This document shows positions 25,987 through 35,767 of a stretch of DNA of 45,134 nt, one piece after another (position 1 is the stretch's first letter; every line of letters begins with the position of its first letter). The DNA comes from VBAS01 sp964508655 (GTDB lineage Bacteria > Bacteroidota > Bacteroidia > Chitinophagales > Chitinophagaceae), in contig CAZDUO010000028.1 in NCBI GenBank assembly GCA_964508655.1, positions 1 to 45,134 on the forward strand. Reading direction: 5' to 3'. A program made the position numbers and the translations under genes. The notes beneath the pieces were generated by a model. It saw only the letters and a program-made list of their open reading frames with translations, was not told where the DNA came from and made no database searches.

Positions 25987-26127
25987 AAATAAATCTTTAG
26001 TGTTGAATAATTGAAATAATCACAGGCAGGATGCAGTTAGTCCTTCTGCGGATGGATTTTCATTATATACCCGGGCATTACAGCAGTAGATACGGAAGCC
26101 AGGTAAAGGCGGATTTAAGAAAATAAA

Positions 26128-26154
26128 AAAGGCTGCTCCACCGGAACAGCCTTT
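26128..26154 (-). terminator. Terminator of VPS10-like gene 1
   Basis: AAAGGCTG and CAGCCTTT arms with inner TCC/GGA pairing form a stem, followed by TTTTTTATTTTC on the minus strand, about 20 bp past the stop. Confidence 0.8.
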
Positions 26155-26174
26155 GAAACAAAATATTTTCCTGC

Positions 26175-29100
26175 TCACTCCTTCTTCACCCCAATCACCG
26201 GCAAGCTTTTTTCATTAATCATTTGATTCAGCTTTGCTACATCCTCATTCATTATTTTCTTCAGCTTATTCAGTTGTTCATCAATCTGTACTACCTGTTC
26301 GGCATAAGCATCTTTTGCCTGTTTAGAAAGCCCTGACTGACCTGCTGCAGATGCATTATAAATACTGGAAAGTTTGTCATCCAGTTTGATCGGATAGTTC
26401 AGCACATCCTGGCTGCTTTTGGCTTTGGTCTGGTGCAGCGCTTCTTCCACCGCTGTTATTTGCTTGTTCACTGTATCAATCTGCTGCTTAATTTCTTTTG
26501 ATAAATCTTTTCCCACCCTGGCGCTGAAATCATTCATCTGCTGCCGTACTTCCCGGATATTTTTAATAGCCTGCATAATTTCCGACGACTTATCCCGGAT
26601 GGTGATCAGGTGGTTAAACTGCTCTTCATACTCAGCCTGCGAAGTTTTATAATTCGGATCAGCAAGAATGGTAAAAGCAACTTCTGATGAGTCGCTGCCC
26701 GATTTGAATTTTGCAAAATAATTTCCCGGTGCTGCTTTGGGTCCGCCCACAAAACCGTTCCATAAAATCAGGCCCTCCACCCGTTCTGCCTCAGGATAGT
26801 TCATATCCCACTCGAACCGGTTCATTCCTTTGGCCACTTCAATTTTATTTTCTCTTGCAGTAGTAGAAAAAGTTTTTATGGATTTTTTGTTTTTATCCAT
26901 TATCTCAATGGAAAGTTTCGTGCTGTCGTTTGCATTTTTCATAAAATAATTAAAGACGACTCCGTTTGGAGGATTCATTCCCACATTGCGAAGAGCAATA
27001 CCTGCAAAAGCGCCACCACCGCCGCGGCGTCCACCACCCGGCATGCGATAAGCAGGGTTCACACTGAACACATGCAGGTTATTATTCAGCACATCGGCAC
27101 TTTTTTCCTGCACCACTGTTAAATCATCCAGTATGTAAAAGCTTCTGCCTTGCGTGGCCACAAGCAGGTCGTTGTTTTTTATCCCTAAATCAGTGATGGG
27201 CACTACCGGCAGGTTGAGCTGAAACGATTTCCAGCTGGCGCCGTCGTCATACGAAATATACATGCCATATTCCGTGCCGGCATACAGCAGGCCCGGCCTT
27301 TTCCTGTCTGCACGCAGGGCACGGGTAAAATGCAGGGAGGGAATGCCGTTTACAATCAGCTTCCATGTTTTGCCGTAATCTTCTGTTTTATAAATGTAGG
27401 GTTTGAAATCATCCACTTTGTATCGTGTGCCCACAAAATAAGCGGCTCCGTTTTTGAAGGGATCCACTTCCACGCAATTCCACATCATCCACTGTGGCAG
27501 ATTTTTTGGTGTTACATTCTCCCAGTTTTTTCCTCCATCCTTACTTACATAAATCAACCCGTCGTCACTTCCTGCCCATAGCAGGTCTTTTTCCACCCAG
27601 CTTTCCGTAGCGGTAAAGATGGTGCAGTAATATTCAACACTTGTATTATCCTTTGTAATCGGCCCGCCGCTGGATGCCTGTTTGGCTTTATCATTGGTGG
27701 TAAGGTCAGGTGAAATTTCCTGCCAGCTTTTTCCTTCATCTTCCGTTACGAAAAGATGATTGCCCGCAGCATATAGCCGTTTCGGATTGTGCGGCGAAAA
27801 GAAAATCGGGTAGTTCCACTGAAAACGATACCTGGCGGCCTCGGCGCCGGCGCCCATATTATCAATGGGCCATACATTTATTAACCGGCTTTCTCCTGTG
27901 CGGTGGTCAAGCCGCTGCAACATACCCATATAGTTGCCACCGTATGTAATATCTGGATTCAGCGGGTCGGCCACCACGTAACCACTTTCGCTGCCCGCTG
28001 CATTTTCCATATCCGCTGCAGTGATGGCAGCACCATAAGTTCTGCTTCTTATACGCAATGCGCTATTGTCCTGCTGGCCGGCAAGCAGGCGGTAAGGAAA
28101 TGCATTATCGGTACTTACACGGTAAAGCTGCGCAGTGGGCTGGTTTAAATAAGTGCTCCAGTTGTTGCCGCCGTCAAAACTTACCTGGGCGCCGCCATCA
28201 TCGGCCACAATCATCCGGTTGCCGTCTTCGGGATCAATCCACAAATCATGATGGTCGCCATGTGGTGTCTGAATGCTGCGAAAGGTGCGGCCTCCGTCGG
28301 TGCTCACCATAAAGCCCACATTGGGACAATATACTTTGTTTTCATTTTTCGGATCTACAAAAACCTTGGTGTAGTACCATGCCCGCTGGCGTATGTTGTT
28401 GTCGCTGCTGCTGAGTGTCCAGGTTTCGCCGCCATCGGCACTCATGTACAAGCCGCCGCTGGCATTTTCAATGATGGAATAAACTTTATCCGTGTTAGAT
28501 GGCGCCACGGCAACACCCACAATTCCCCACACAGCTTTCGGCAATCCTTTCTTTGAAGAAATATTTGTCCATGTTTCGCCCCCATCGGTACTTTTATACA
28601 TACCACTTCCTTCACCGCCGCTTTCCAAACTATAGGGTGTACGAATGACACGCCACATGCCGGCATAAAACACATTAGGGTTTCCGGGTTCCATCACCAG
28701 GTCGCTGCAGCCGGTCTGGTTGTTTATATACAATGTCCGCTTCCATGTCTTGCCGCCATCCGTAGTTTTGAAAACACCGCGTTCTTCATTGGGGCCAAAC
28801 AAATGACCCACCACTGCTACCCACACGATGTCCGGATTTTTTGGATGAATAATGATACGGATGATGTGACGCCCATCTTTAAGCCCGATATTTTTCCAGC
28901 TCCTGCCGCCGTCATCGCTCCGCCACATGCCGCCGAGGCCTTCGCTTACATTGCCCCGCATGGTGTTTTCACCCTCGCCCACATATATAATCGTTTCGTC
29001 GGAAGGCGCTACTGCTACAGCACCAATGGAGCTTCCGAAGTATTTATCAGAAATATTCACCCAGTTGCTGCCCCCATCAGTGGTTTTCCATACGCCACCA

Positions 29101-29321
29101 CCAGTGCCACCGAAATAAAATGTGTTTTTATTTTTATAGCTGCCGGCTACTGCTGCGCTGCGTCCACCGCGGAAGGGGCCTACCAGCCGGTATTTAAGTT
29201 TTGAGAAAAGCAGTTCTTCATCTGCCGGCGGCTGCATTTGAGCCGGGGCAGATTTTGTTTTTTGTGCAAAAGAGAAAATGGAGATGCCAGAAATGGCAAG
29301 CAATAAAAAAATCTTTCTCAT
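26175..29321 (-). CDS. Exported VPS10/sortilin-like Asp-box protein 1 (1048 aa)
   Basis: The ATG at 29321 (MRKIFLLLAISGISIFSFAQ) gives a clear signal peptide; the open frame runs 25 codons further but without a signal. The body is a large beta-propeller with many Asp-boxes: SDDGGRSW, TTDGGKTW, STDGGETW, SADGGETW, SFDGGNNW, SKDGGKNW, SYDDGASW. A beta domain and a C-terminal coiled-coil helical region (from about residue 900, rich in Lys, Glu and Gln) follow. Such proteins are often annotated as glycosyl hydrolases from the BNR repeats, but no sialidase catalytic set is evident and the substrate is unknown. It is a tandem paralogue of 29572-32634. No sorting domain is present. Confidence 0.88.
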   Translation of the reverse strand: MRKIFLLLAISGISIFSFAQKTKSAPAQMQPPADEELLFSKLKYRLVGPFRGGRSAAVAGSYKNKNTFYFGGTGGGVWKTTDGGSNWVNISDKYFGSSIGAVAVAPSDETIIYVGEGENTMRGNVSEGLGGMWRSDDGGRSWKNIGLKDGRHIIRIIIHPKNPDIVWVAVVGHLFGPNEERGVFKTTDGGKTWKRTLYINNQTGCSDLVMEPGNPNVFYAGMWRVIRTPYSLESGGEGSGMYKSTDGGETWTNISSKKGLPKAVWGIVGVAVAPSNTDKVYSIIENASGGLYMSADGGETWTLSSSDNNIRQRAWYYTKVFVDPKNENKVYCPNVGFMVSTDGGRTFRSIQTPHGDHHDLWIDPEDGNRMIVADDGGAQVSFDGGNNWSTYLNQPTAQLYRVSTDNAFPYRLLAGQQDNSALRIRSRTYGAAITAADMENAAGSESGYVVADPLNPDITYGGNYMGMLQRLDHRTGESRLINVWPIDNMGAGAEAARYRFQWNYPIFFSPHNPKRLYAAGNHLFVTEDEGKSWQEISPDLTTNDKAKQASSGGPITKDNTSVEYYCTIFTATESWVEKDLLWAGSDDGLIYVSKDGGKNWENVTPKNLPQWMMWNCVEVDPFKNGAAYFVGTRYKVDDFKPYIYKTEDYGKTWKLIVNGIPSLHFTRALRADRKRPGLLYAGTEYGMYISYDDGASWKSFQLNLPVVPITDLGIKNNDLLVATQGRSFYILDDLTVVQEKSADVLNNNLHVFSVNPAYRMPGGGRRGGGGAFAGIALRNVGMNPPNGVVFNYFMKNANDSTKLSIEIMDKNKKSIKTFSTTARENKIEVAKGMNRFEWDMNYPEAERVEGLILWNGFVGGPKAAPGNYFAKFKSGSDSSEVAFTILADPNYKTSQAEYEEQFNHLITIRDKSSEIMQAIKNIREVRQQMNDFSARVGKDLSKEIKQQIDTVNKQITAVEEALHQTKAKSSQDVLNYPIKLDDKLSSIYNASAAGQSGLSKQAKDAYAEQVVQIDEQLNKLKKIMNEDVAKLNQMINEKSLPVIGVKKE

Positions 29322-29378
29322 GTGTTTTGGTGTTAGGGGGATGAATTTACGAATTGTTGTAATTGAAATATCACCAAC

Positions 29379-29515
29379 ACCTGTTTCAAAAGTCAAAAAT
29401 CAGAACACAGTGGCACTGAGTTAAGGAGGAACACTGGGAGTTTACCTCTGAAACAACAGCTCTGTGTAGCTCAGTTTCTTATAACCTCTGTGTTGAAATT
29501 ACTTTTGAAACAGGT
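29379..29515 (-). repeat. MITE-like fold-back repeat, copy 2
   Basis: This 137-bp copy is bounded by a perfect 15-bp terminal inverted repeat (ACCTGTTTCAAAAGT at the left, ACTTTTGAAACAGGT at the right). Inner arms also pair (ACTGAG with CTCAGT, AACACAG with CTGTGTT). It is homologous over its full length to the reverse complement of 1035-1172. It sits between two paralogous genes, has no ORF and shows no obvious target duplication. Confidence 0.75.
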
Positions 29516-29526
29516 TGTATTAATTA

Positions 29527-29553
29527 AAAAGCCCCGTTATTGCCGGAGCTTTT
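29527..29553 (-). terminator. Terminator of VPS10-like gene 2
   Basis: On the minus strand AAAAGCTCCG and CGGGGCTTTTT arms (one G-T or mismatched pair) form a stem ending in a T run, about 20 bp past the stop. Confidence 0.75.
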
Positions 29554-29571
29554 CATTTCCTGTGATTTTAA

Positions 29572-32500
29572 TTAAAATGCTTTTGGTTTTACCAGCCCTT
29601 CTTTTACCAGCTGATCAAAAACCGGTTTAAAATATTTATCATTTACCTGCTGAACAGTTTTCTTGGCATTTATCACTTCTTTTTCCAGTTGGGCGGCCCG
29701 TTGCACCTGCAGGTTCGATGGTGGCGCCTCCTGCCCGGCCACAGCGCTGTACACATCAGTTATTTTTTCCCGCAACCTTTCTTCCTCTGCAAAAATGGAT
29801 TTCTGTGTGCTGGCCAGCAGTTGTTTTCTTTGTTCTTCCAGCTTATTATTGAATTCCATCATCAGTTTTTTGGTCGCAGAATCTTTTACTTTATCCAGGT
29901 TATCTTTTATCAGTTTCTGTTTTTCATTGATGTCGTCCACATTGGCAGCAAGGTCTTCGTGCAATTTATACAGCTGCATGGCTGTTTTGAATTGCAACTG
30001 CCGGTCGGCCAGGGTAAATTCTTTGTTCTTCTCATCATGCAGCAGCTTCAAAGGTTGTTCATACACTTTATCCCCCACTTTCAGTTTTACTACATAATCA
30101 CCCGGCAGCACCATGGGCGCCACAAATCCCCCGAAATCAAGTTTGGTGCCGCCGCTGGCAATCTTCGGCGGCTTCATGCGCAGATTCCAGCTCACTTTAT
30201 TTATTCCTTTTCTTTTGCTGCCGGGTATGGATTGTACCAGTTTGCCATCCTTGTCATAAATCTCCAGTTTTACATCGGCAGTAGTCACTCTTTCTTTCAG
30301 GTAATACTGTATGGGAGGAATGGAAACCGGGTTGGGCGCCACCCATCCGCCGGTGCTGGGAAATCCGCTTTCGCCGAATTTGCCGGCAGTTAATACAATA
30401 GGGGTATTAGGAAACAAGTGAACATCTTTTTCTGCAATCTGCTTCGTCATCGATCGCATCGGCGAAATGTCGTCAATGATAATAATACCCCGCCCATGTG
30501 TGGCCAGCACCAGGTCGTGGGTGAGAGGATGAATTTGGATATCTCTTACCAGTGCATAATCCGGAACCCGGTTTTTCATCCGGAACCAGTTTTCGCCGCC
30601 GTCAACTGTGGCAAACAAACCCATTTCAGTTCCCAGGAAAAGCAAATCCTTATTCACCGGGTCCTCTTTTATTTTATGTGCAAAGCCGGTAAACTCAGGG
30701 CTGCTGATGCGTTTCCATGTTTTACCCATGTCAGCTGATTTGGCAAGATAGGTTTTATGATCGCCAAACATGTGATTATCGAACGTGATGTACACCGTTT
30801 TTTTATCAAAGCGGCTGGGCTCTACACTGCTAATCCATGTTCCTGCCGGAATGCCGGTTGCCGAATAATTTTTTGAAACATTAGTCCATGTCTTACCCCC
30901 GTCAACGGTGTATTGTACATTGCCGTCATCGGTGCCAATCCAGATCAGGTTTTCATCCAGCGGCGATTCGGCAATGGTGAAAATAGTACAATGATTTTCC
31001 GCCGAAGTATTGTCGGCGCTCAGCCCTCCGCTTTCTTCCTGCAGTTGTTTCTTTTTATCGTTGGTAGTCAGGTCGGGAGAAATTTTTGTCCAGTTGGCGC
31101 CACGGTCCGTTGATTTAAAAAGGTATTGCGAACCCGTATAAAGATTTTTTTTGTTTTTTGCCCCGGTCACGATGGGTGTGTTCCAGTTCCAGCGCAGTTT
31201 TTCTTCACCGGCATATTGTGGTTTAATATTAACAGATTTAAAAGTTGTAAGATTAATTCTTCCCATATTGCCACCCTGCGATTCGGCATATGCGGTATTT
31301 AAATCGTTGGGATCGGGCACTACCCAAAAACCATCGCCGCCATAAACTGCTTTCCAGTCGCCATTGCCCACACCGCCGGCTTTGGCTGATGGCGCAAACC
31401 AGCTTCCGTTGTCCTGCAATCCCCCGTATACCCGGTACGGATCTGCATTGTCAATAGCCACATGATAAAACTGGCCTACCGGCAGGTTTTGAATAAAGGT
31501 CCAGGTGGCGCCGCGGTCAAGACTTACATACACACCGCCATCGGTACCCAGGTACATTTGACTGGTGTTATTCGGGTTTATCCAAAGTGCATGATGATCG
31601 CTGTGTACCCAGCCGCCATCCGAGCTGGCTTCAATAAAAGAATAACCGCCATCATTGGAATAAGAAAAACTGAGAGCCGGCCGGTACACTCTTTTGGGCT
31701 CTTTGGGATCAATCACCAGTGTACTGAAATAAAATGGGCGACTCACCACATTGAAAGTGGCGCTTTGCTGTTTCCAGTTTTCACCGCCGTCTGACGAAAT
31801 ATAAAGCCCGGTATTATTTGATTCAACAATAGCCAGCAAATTATCAGGTGCACTGGGCGCCAAAGTCATAGCCACCCGGCCAAAGGGTTTTGGCGGAAGT
31901 CCTTTTGTAAGTTCTTTCCAGGTTTTGCCTCCGTCATTACTTTTATAAATAGCGCTGCCGGGGCCACCGGAATTAAAGGAATAGGGTTGCCGGCGAAATT
32001 CCCATGTTGTGGCATAAATGATATTTGTGTTTTCCGGGTGAATGGCAATATCGGCGCAGCCGGTTTTTTCATTTATGTATAATATCTTATCCCAGGTTTT
32101 TCCGGCATCTGTTGATTTATACAAACCGCGGTGAGTACCATCACTCCAGAGAGGGCCTGGCGCCGCTACATAAATAATATTGGAGTTTTTAGGGTCAATG
32201 ATGATTTTGGAAATATGCTCCGTACTGTCAAGCCCGATCTTAATCCAGTTGTCGCCCGCATCAGTTGATTTATATAAGCCAACCCCGATGGAAACGGAAT
32301 TACGCATATTGCTTTCGCCGGTACCGGTATAAATCACTTTGGGATTTTTCTGATCAATAGCAATAGCGCCAATGGACTGGCAGTATTTATCAAAGATGGG
32401 TTTGAACGATGCCCCGGCATTGGTGGTTTTCCAGATGCCGCCACCGGCTGTGCCCACATAAATTGTTTTTCCGTCATCATTCACACCTTCAATGGCAGTG

Positions 32501-32634
32501 ATGCGTCCGCTCATGGTGCCGGGGCCCAGCCAGCGGGCTTCCATCATACCGAAAGTAGCGGAGTTTATTTGAGTTTGTGAAATAGCTGCTGTCAGCAAAC
32601 AAAATGTTGCTGCAGTAAGAAAAGCTTTAAGCAT
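29572..32634 (-). CDS. Exported VPS10/sortilin-like Asp-box protein 2 (1020 aa)
   Basis: The ATG at 32634 (MLKAFLTAATFCLLTAAIS) starts a signal peptide; an in-frame ATG 7 codons upstream is possible but less signal-like. Asp-boxes recur through the propeller: TTNAGASF, STDAGDNW, STDAGKTW, SNDGGKTW, SSDGGENW, SLDRGATW, STDRGANW, TVDGGKTW, SADMGKTW. It ends with a helical, charged C-terminus. It parallels the paralogue at 26175 from the first repeat (WLGPGTMSGRI against LVGPFRGGRSA) to the coiled coil, so the two arose by tandem duplication. No catalytic residues can be assigned. Confidence 0.88.
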   Translation of the reverse strand: MLKAFLTAATFCLLTAAISQTQINSATFGMMEARWLGPGTMSGRITAIEGVNDDGKTIYVGTAGGGIWKTTNAGASFKPIFDKYCQSIGAIAIDQKNPKVIYTGTGESNMRNSVSIGVGLYKSTDAGDNWIKIGLDSTEHISKIIIDPKNSNIIYVAAPGPLWSDGTHRGLYKSTDAGKTWDKILYINEKTGCADIAIHPENTNIIYATTWEFRRQPYSFNSGGPGSAIYKSNDGGKTWKELTKGLPPKPFGRVAMTLAPSAPDNLLAIVESNNTGLYISSDGGENWKQQSATFNVVSRPFYFSTLVIDPKEPKRVYRPALSFSYSNDGGYSFIEASSDGGWVHSDHHALWINPNNTSQMYLGTDGGVYVSLDRGATWTFIQNLPVGQFYHVAIDNADPYRVYGGLQDNGSWFAPSAKAGGVGNGDWKAVYGGDGFWVVPDPNDLNTAYAESQGGNMGRINLTTFKSVNIKPQYAGEEKLRWNWNTPIVTGAKNKKNLYTGSQYLFKSTDRGANWTKISPDLTTNDKKKQLQEESGGLSADNTSAENHCTIFTIAESPLDENLIWIGTDDGNVQYTVDGGKTWTNVSKNYSATGIPAGTWISSVEPSRFDKKTVYITFDNHMFGDHKTYLAKSADMGKTWKRISSPEFTGFAHKIKEDPVNKDLLFLGTEMGLFATVDGGENWFRMKNRVPDYALVRDIQIHPLTHDLVLATHGRGIIIIDDISPMRSMTKQIAEKDVHLFPNTPIVLTAGKFGESGFPSTGGWVAPNPVSIPPIQYYLKERVTTADVKLEIYDKDGKLVQSIPGSKRKGINKVSWNLRMKPPKIASGGTKLDFGGFVAPMVLPGDYVVKLKVGDKVYEQPLKLLHDEKNKEFTLADRQLQFKTAMQLYKLHEDLAANVDDINEKQKLIKDNLDKVKDSATKKLMMEFNNKLEEQRKQLLASTQKSIFAEEERLREKITDVYSAVAGQEAPPSNLQVQRAAQLEKEVINAKKTVQQVNDKYFKPVFDQLVKEGLVKPKAF

Positions 32635-32762
32635 AAGCCCTGGTTTATAAAACAAAAATGAGCTTTTAAATAAATATAAACGGAACCACAGAAGCGGAAT
32701 ACGAACTATTTATTGCGGATCAGTTTTTGTAAAATTTCAGCGTCGCTGTGTTTCCCGGTAAA

Positions 32763-33464
32763 TTATTTATCAGGCTTAAACAACACATCATCCACCGGTT
32801 TATTGACTTCAATCTTTGTAAACGAGACTTCACCGGGACCAAAACCGGTTTGTGCATAAGGAAACACATACCCTTCGGGCAATTTGGTATAATTGCTGAA
32901 TGTCTGCACCTGCTCCACCTCCTGGCCGGTTGCTTTGGTTTTGGTAATCTGTTTCAGAAGGTAAAATGATTGCGGATCAATAAACATGGTAGCTTCAGAA
33001 CCGCCTTTGTAAATTACTTTCAGTTTATGGCATTCAGTTCCTTCATAATCTTCTTTCCCGAGATATTCCACCTGGTGGCCTTTTTCCTTATAATCCAGCA
33101 GGCCCTGCAAGTCCAGTTGATCGGCCGCTTCTTTTACCACTTCGGCGGGCTGCGCTTCGGGAGATGCCTGTCCCTGGAATGGAAAATATTGCCATCCTTC
33201 CGTTGGAGTGAAAATGATATAGCCCATCATACCCATGGCAGAAATTTCAACCCGCATGCCCTTGTTATGCGAAAGGAAAAGTTTTACAGGTATTTCTGCG
33301 CCCATTACTGTCATATTTCCTTCCATAATAACAGTACTGAGCTGTTTAAGTTTTTCTTTTCCGCCGATAGCCTCAATATGTTTCTCAATTATTTCGTCGG
33401 CAGACTGTGAAAAAACAGGCAGGACAAACAGGAACAGATAAACTGCTGCAAAAATCTTTTTCAT
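32763..33464 (-). CDS. Exported LolA-like outer-membrane lipoprotein carrier-related protein (233 aa)
   Basis: A signal peptide (residues 1-19, cleavage after VFS) is followed by ADEIIEKHIEAIGGKEKLKQL, a helix typical of the LolA/LolB-like proteins of Bacteroidota, then alternating strands (VIMEGNMTVMG, VKLFLSHNKGMRVEI, FIDPQSFYLLKQITKTKA). The GYVFPYAQTGFGPGEVSF segment near the C-terminus matches the usual pattern of this group. The fold binds lipid or hydrophobic ligand; the true substrate is unknown. No operon partner is adjacent on the strand except the VPS10-like gene about 130 bp downstream. Confidence 0.8.
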   Translation of the reverse strand: MKKIFAAVYLFLFVLPVFSQSADEIIEKHIEAIGGKEKLKQLSTVIMEGNMTVMGAEIPVKLFLSHNKGMRVEISAMGMMGYIIFTPTEGWQYFPFQGQASPEAQPAEVVKEAADQLDLQGLLDYKEKGHQVEYLGKEDYEGTECHKLKVIYKGGSEATMFIDPQSFYLLKQITKTKATGQEVEQVQTFSNYTKLPEGYVFPYAQTGFGPGEVSFTKIEVNKPVDDVLFKPDK

Positions 33465-33545
33465 AAAAATAAATTTTTAGGTGAAGCGAATTTAATGATT
33501 AACTTTTCACCGGCGGTGAACAAAGTTTAAAATAATTTTCATCCG

Positions 33546-35177
33546 ATGAATCCTTTTTCCATAACCGGCAAGCTGGCGGATGTTCATACCCGGTCGGTTT
33601 ACCCGGCTGAAGTGGTTGTAAGCAATGGCAGGATTATATCTGTAAAACCAATTCATAACTCACAACGGCTTACTAACGGCTACCTGCTTCCCGGTTTCAT
33701 TGACAGCCACGTTCACATCGAAAGCTCGATGCTGTTGCCGTCGGAGTTTGCCCGGCTGGCGGTAGTGCACGGCACGGTAGCCACTGTAAGCGACCCGCAC
33801 GAAATTGCCAATGTGTGTGGAATGAAAGGCGTGGAGTTTATGATTGAAAACGGGAAAACGGTTCCTTTTAAATTTTATTTCGGAGCGCCGAGCTGTGTGC
33901 CAGCTACGGAATTTGAAACAGCAGGGGCCAAACTTGATTCTGCAGCAGTAGAAGCATTGCTTCGCCGGCCCGAAATAAAATACCTGAGCGAGATGATGAA
34001 TTTTCCCGGTGTGCTGAATGAAGACGAAGAAGTGATGAAGAAAATTGCTGTTGCGCATCGCCTGCTGAAGCCGGTGGATGGCCATGCGCCGGGACTACGT
34101 GGCGAACAGGCAAAACAATACATTGCTGCCGGCATTACCACCGACCATGAATGTTTTACACGGGAAGAAGCGCTGGACAAACTGCAAAACGGAATGAAGA
34201 TAATTATCCGCGAAGGCAGCGCCGCCAAAAATTTTGAAGCCCTGATTGATTTGCTGAATGATTTTCCTAACCAGATGATGTTTTGCAGCGATGATAAACA
34301 TCCCGACAGCCTGGTAGCCGGCCATATCAACCAGCTTTGTGCAAGAGCCGTGGCTAAGGGAATAGATTTGTTCAAAGTGCTGCGTGCAGCCTGCGTGAAC
34401 CCGGTTCTTCATTACAAACCCGATGTGGGATTGTTGCGTGAAGGCGACCCGGCCGATTTTATTGTAGTGAAAGACCTGGAAAAATTTGAAGTAATGAAAA
34501 CATTTATAGATGGTGAGCTGGTAGCGGAAGATGGAAAATCGAAAATTGATAACAGAAAATCGGAAGTGATTAATAATTTTTCTTGCATTGTAAAAAATGA
34601 AAAAGATGTTGAAATTAATTGGAATGGCGAAAAAGAAATTCCGGTTATTGAGGCGGTGGATGGACAATTGATAACAAACAGGATGAATGCAGCACCAACC
34701 ATAATCAATAATTTATTAATCAGTAATCCTGAAAAAGACATTCTGAAAATAGCTGTTGTAAATCGTTATAAAGAATCCCCGGTTGCCAAAGCTTTCATAA
34801 AAAATTTCGGTTTAAAGAAAGGCGCCATTGCCTCATCCGTTGCTCACGACAGCCACAACATCGTGGCAGTGGGTGTGGATGATGAAAGTATTTGCAGGGC
34901 GGTAAACCTGGTTATTGAGCAGCGGGGCGGATTGAGTGCAGTGGGTAACCGCAACGAAATGATATTGCCATTGCCGTTGGCAGGATTAATGAGCATTGAG
35001 GACGGCTACAAAGTTGCAGCTGAATATACCGCCATTGATAAAATGGTAAAAACAGAACTGGGTTCAATACTTTCTGCACCATTCATGACACTTTCTTTTA
35101 TGGCACTGCTGGTGATACCGCATTTAAAACTCAGCGATATGGGTTTGTTTGACGGAGACAAATTCGAATTTGTATAA
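33546..35177 (+). CDS. ade: Adenine deaminase (543 aa)
   Basis: It hydrolyses adenine to hypoxanthine and ammonia in purine salvage. An amidohydrolase metal site is seen: GFIDSHVHIESS (H55, H57), then DGHAPGL, TDHECFT and FCSDDKHPDSL. The C-terminal domain carries VAHDSHNIVAVG and the terminal LPLAGLMS segment typical of bacterial adenine deaminases. The middle (residues 325-400) is AT-rich and lower in complexity (KSKIDNRKSEVINNF), probably a variable linker. The length is normal. It is monocistronic; three stacked hairpins follow its stop. No purine riboswitch is evident upstream. Confidence 0.95.
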   Translation: MNPFSITGKLADVHTRSVYPAEVVVSNGRIISVKPIHNSQRLTNGYLLPGFIDSHVHIESSMLLPSEFARLAVVHGTVATVSDPHEIANVCGMKGVEFMIENGKTVPFKFYFGAPSCVPATEFETAGAKLDSAAVEALLRRPEIKYLSEMMNFPGVLNEDEEVMKKIAVAHRLLKPVDGHAPGLRGEQAKQYIAAGITTDHECFTREEALDKLQNGMKIIIREGSAAKNFEALIDLLNDFPNQMMFCSDDKHPDSLVAGHINQLCARAVAKGIDLFKVLRAACVNPVLHYKPDVGLLREGDPADFIVVKDLEKFEVMKTFIDGELVAEDGKSKIDNRKSEVINNFSCIVKNEKDVEINWNGEKEIPVIEAVDGQLITNRMNAAPTIINNLLISNPEKDILKIAVVNRYKESPVAKAFIKNFGLKKGAIASSVAHDSHNIVAVGVDDESICRAVNLVIEQRGGLSAVGNRNEMILPLPLAGLMSIEDGYKVAAEYTAIDKMVKTELGSILSAPFMTLSFMALLVIPHLKLSDMGLFDGDKFEFV

Positions 35178-35216
35178 ACCTCATCCCGTCGTTTTCTAAT
35201 CATGATTGCCGGCTGA

Positions 35217-35323
35217 GCAGGACATTTTCGTCCTGCATTTCCCAACATGTTGCAAGCTCCTCAACATATTGGGAAAAATATTTGTCGCCTGCATTACATT
35301 TTATTTTTCGCTGAAAATAAAAT
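35217..35323. other. Three consecutive hairpins, possible structured RNA
   Basis: Hairpin 1 (35217-35236) pairs GCAGGAC with GTCCTGC. Hairpin 2 (35238-35276) pairs TTTCCCAA with TTGGGAAA and ATGTTG with CAACAT. Hairpin 3 (35298-35323) pairs ATTTTATTTT with AAAATAAAAT. The first two are adjacent. The stretch lies between adenine deaminase and the 108-aa gene. It could be a small RNA, a 5' leader or terminators. Confidence 0.45.
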
Positions 35324-35440
35324 CCCTTGTTTCTTAACCACTTCACTGAATATTTTTCCCCGCAAAAAATCCGGCACCAGGTTTGGCTACGTAATACTGT
35401 AAATGTTTTCCTCCAGGTAAAAAAGTAAAAAATCAGCGAC

Positions 35441-35767
35441 ATGAAAAAGATTCCGGAAATAAGCTCAGTAGAAAGTAAAGTTTTTATACCCGTGATGGTT
35501 CTAGAAAACTATATGAACAAAACAAACCGGGAAGATATACTTGACGAATCAGCGGGCATCAACAGGGTGATACGGAACGGAAGCTTTGAAAATATCGGCT
35601 GGCGTTCGGCCCATTCACCGGTAAAAGGAACCGTTGAAATCAATTTTACTGAAAGCCGGAACAATTTTAAATCCGTCAGCTTGCCGGTATGCAGCACTTT
35701 CCTGGTAACCTGTACAAGAAACAACGGGGGAATGTTTCAAGTGACCTGGAGTTTATCATTATCGTAA
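35441..35767 (+). CDS. Hypothetical protein, small paralogue a (108 aa)
   Basis: A soluble product without a signal peptide. Its C-terminal third (LPVCSTFLVTCTRNNGGMFQVTWSLSLS, discontinuous conserved pattern) parallels the end of the protein at 36001. The N-terminal part has two helices and a strand pattern. I recognise no family. It has an ATG start and lies 263 bp after adenine deaminase, beyond the hairpin stretch. The shared C-terminus between two nearby short genes supports both as real. Confidence 0.65.
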   Translation: MKKIPEISSVESKVFIPVMVLENYMNKTNREDILDESAGINRVIRNGSFENIGWRSAHSPVKGTVEINFTESRNNFKSVSLPVCSTFLVTCTRNNGGMFQVTWSLSLS

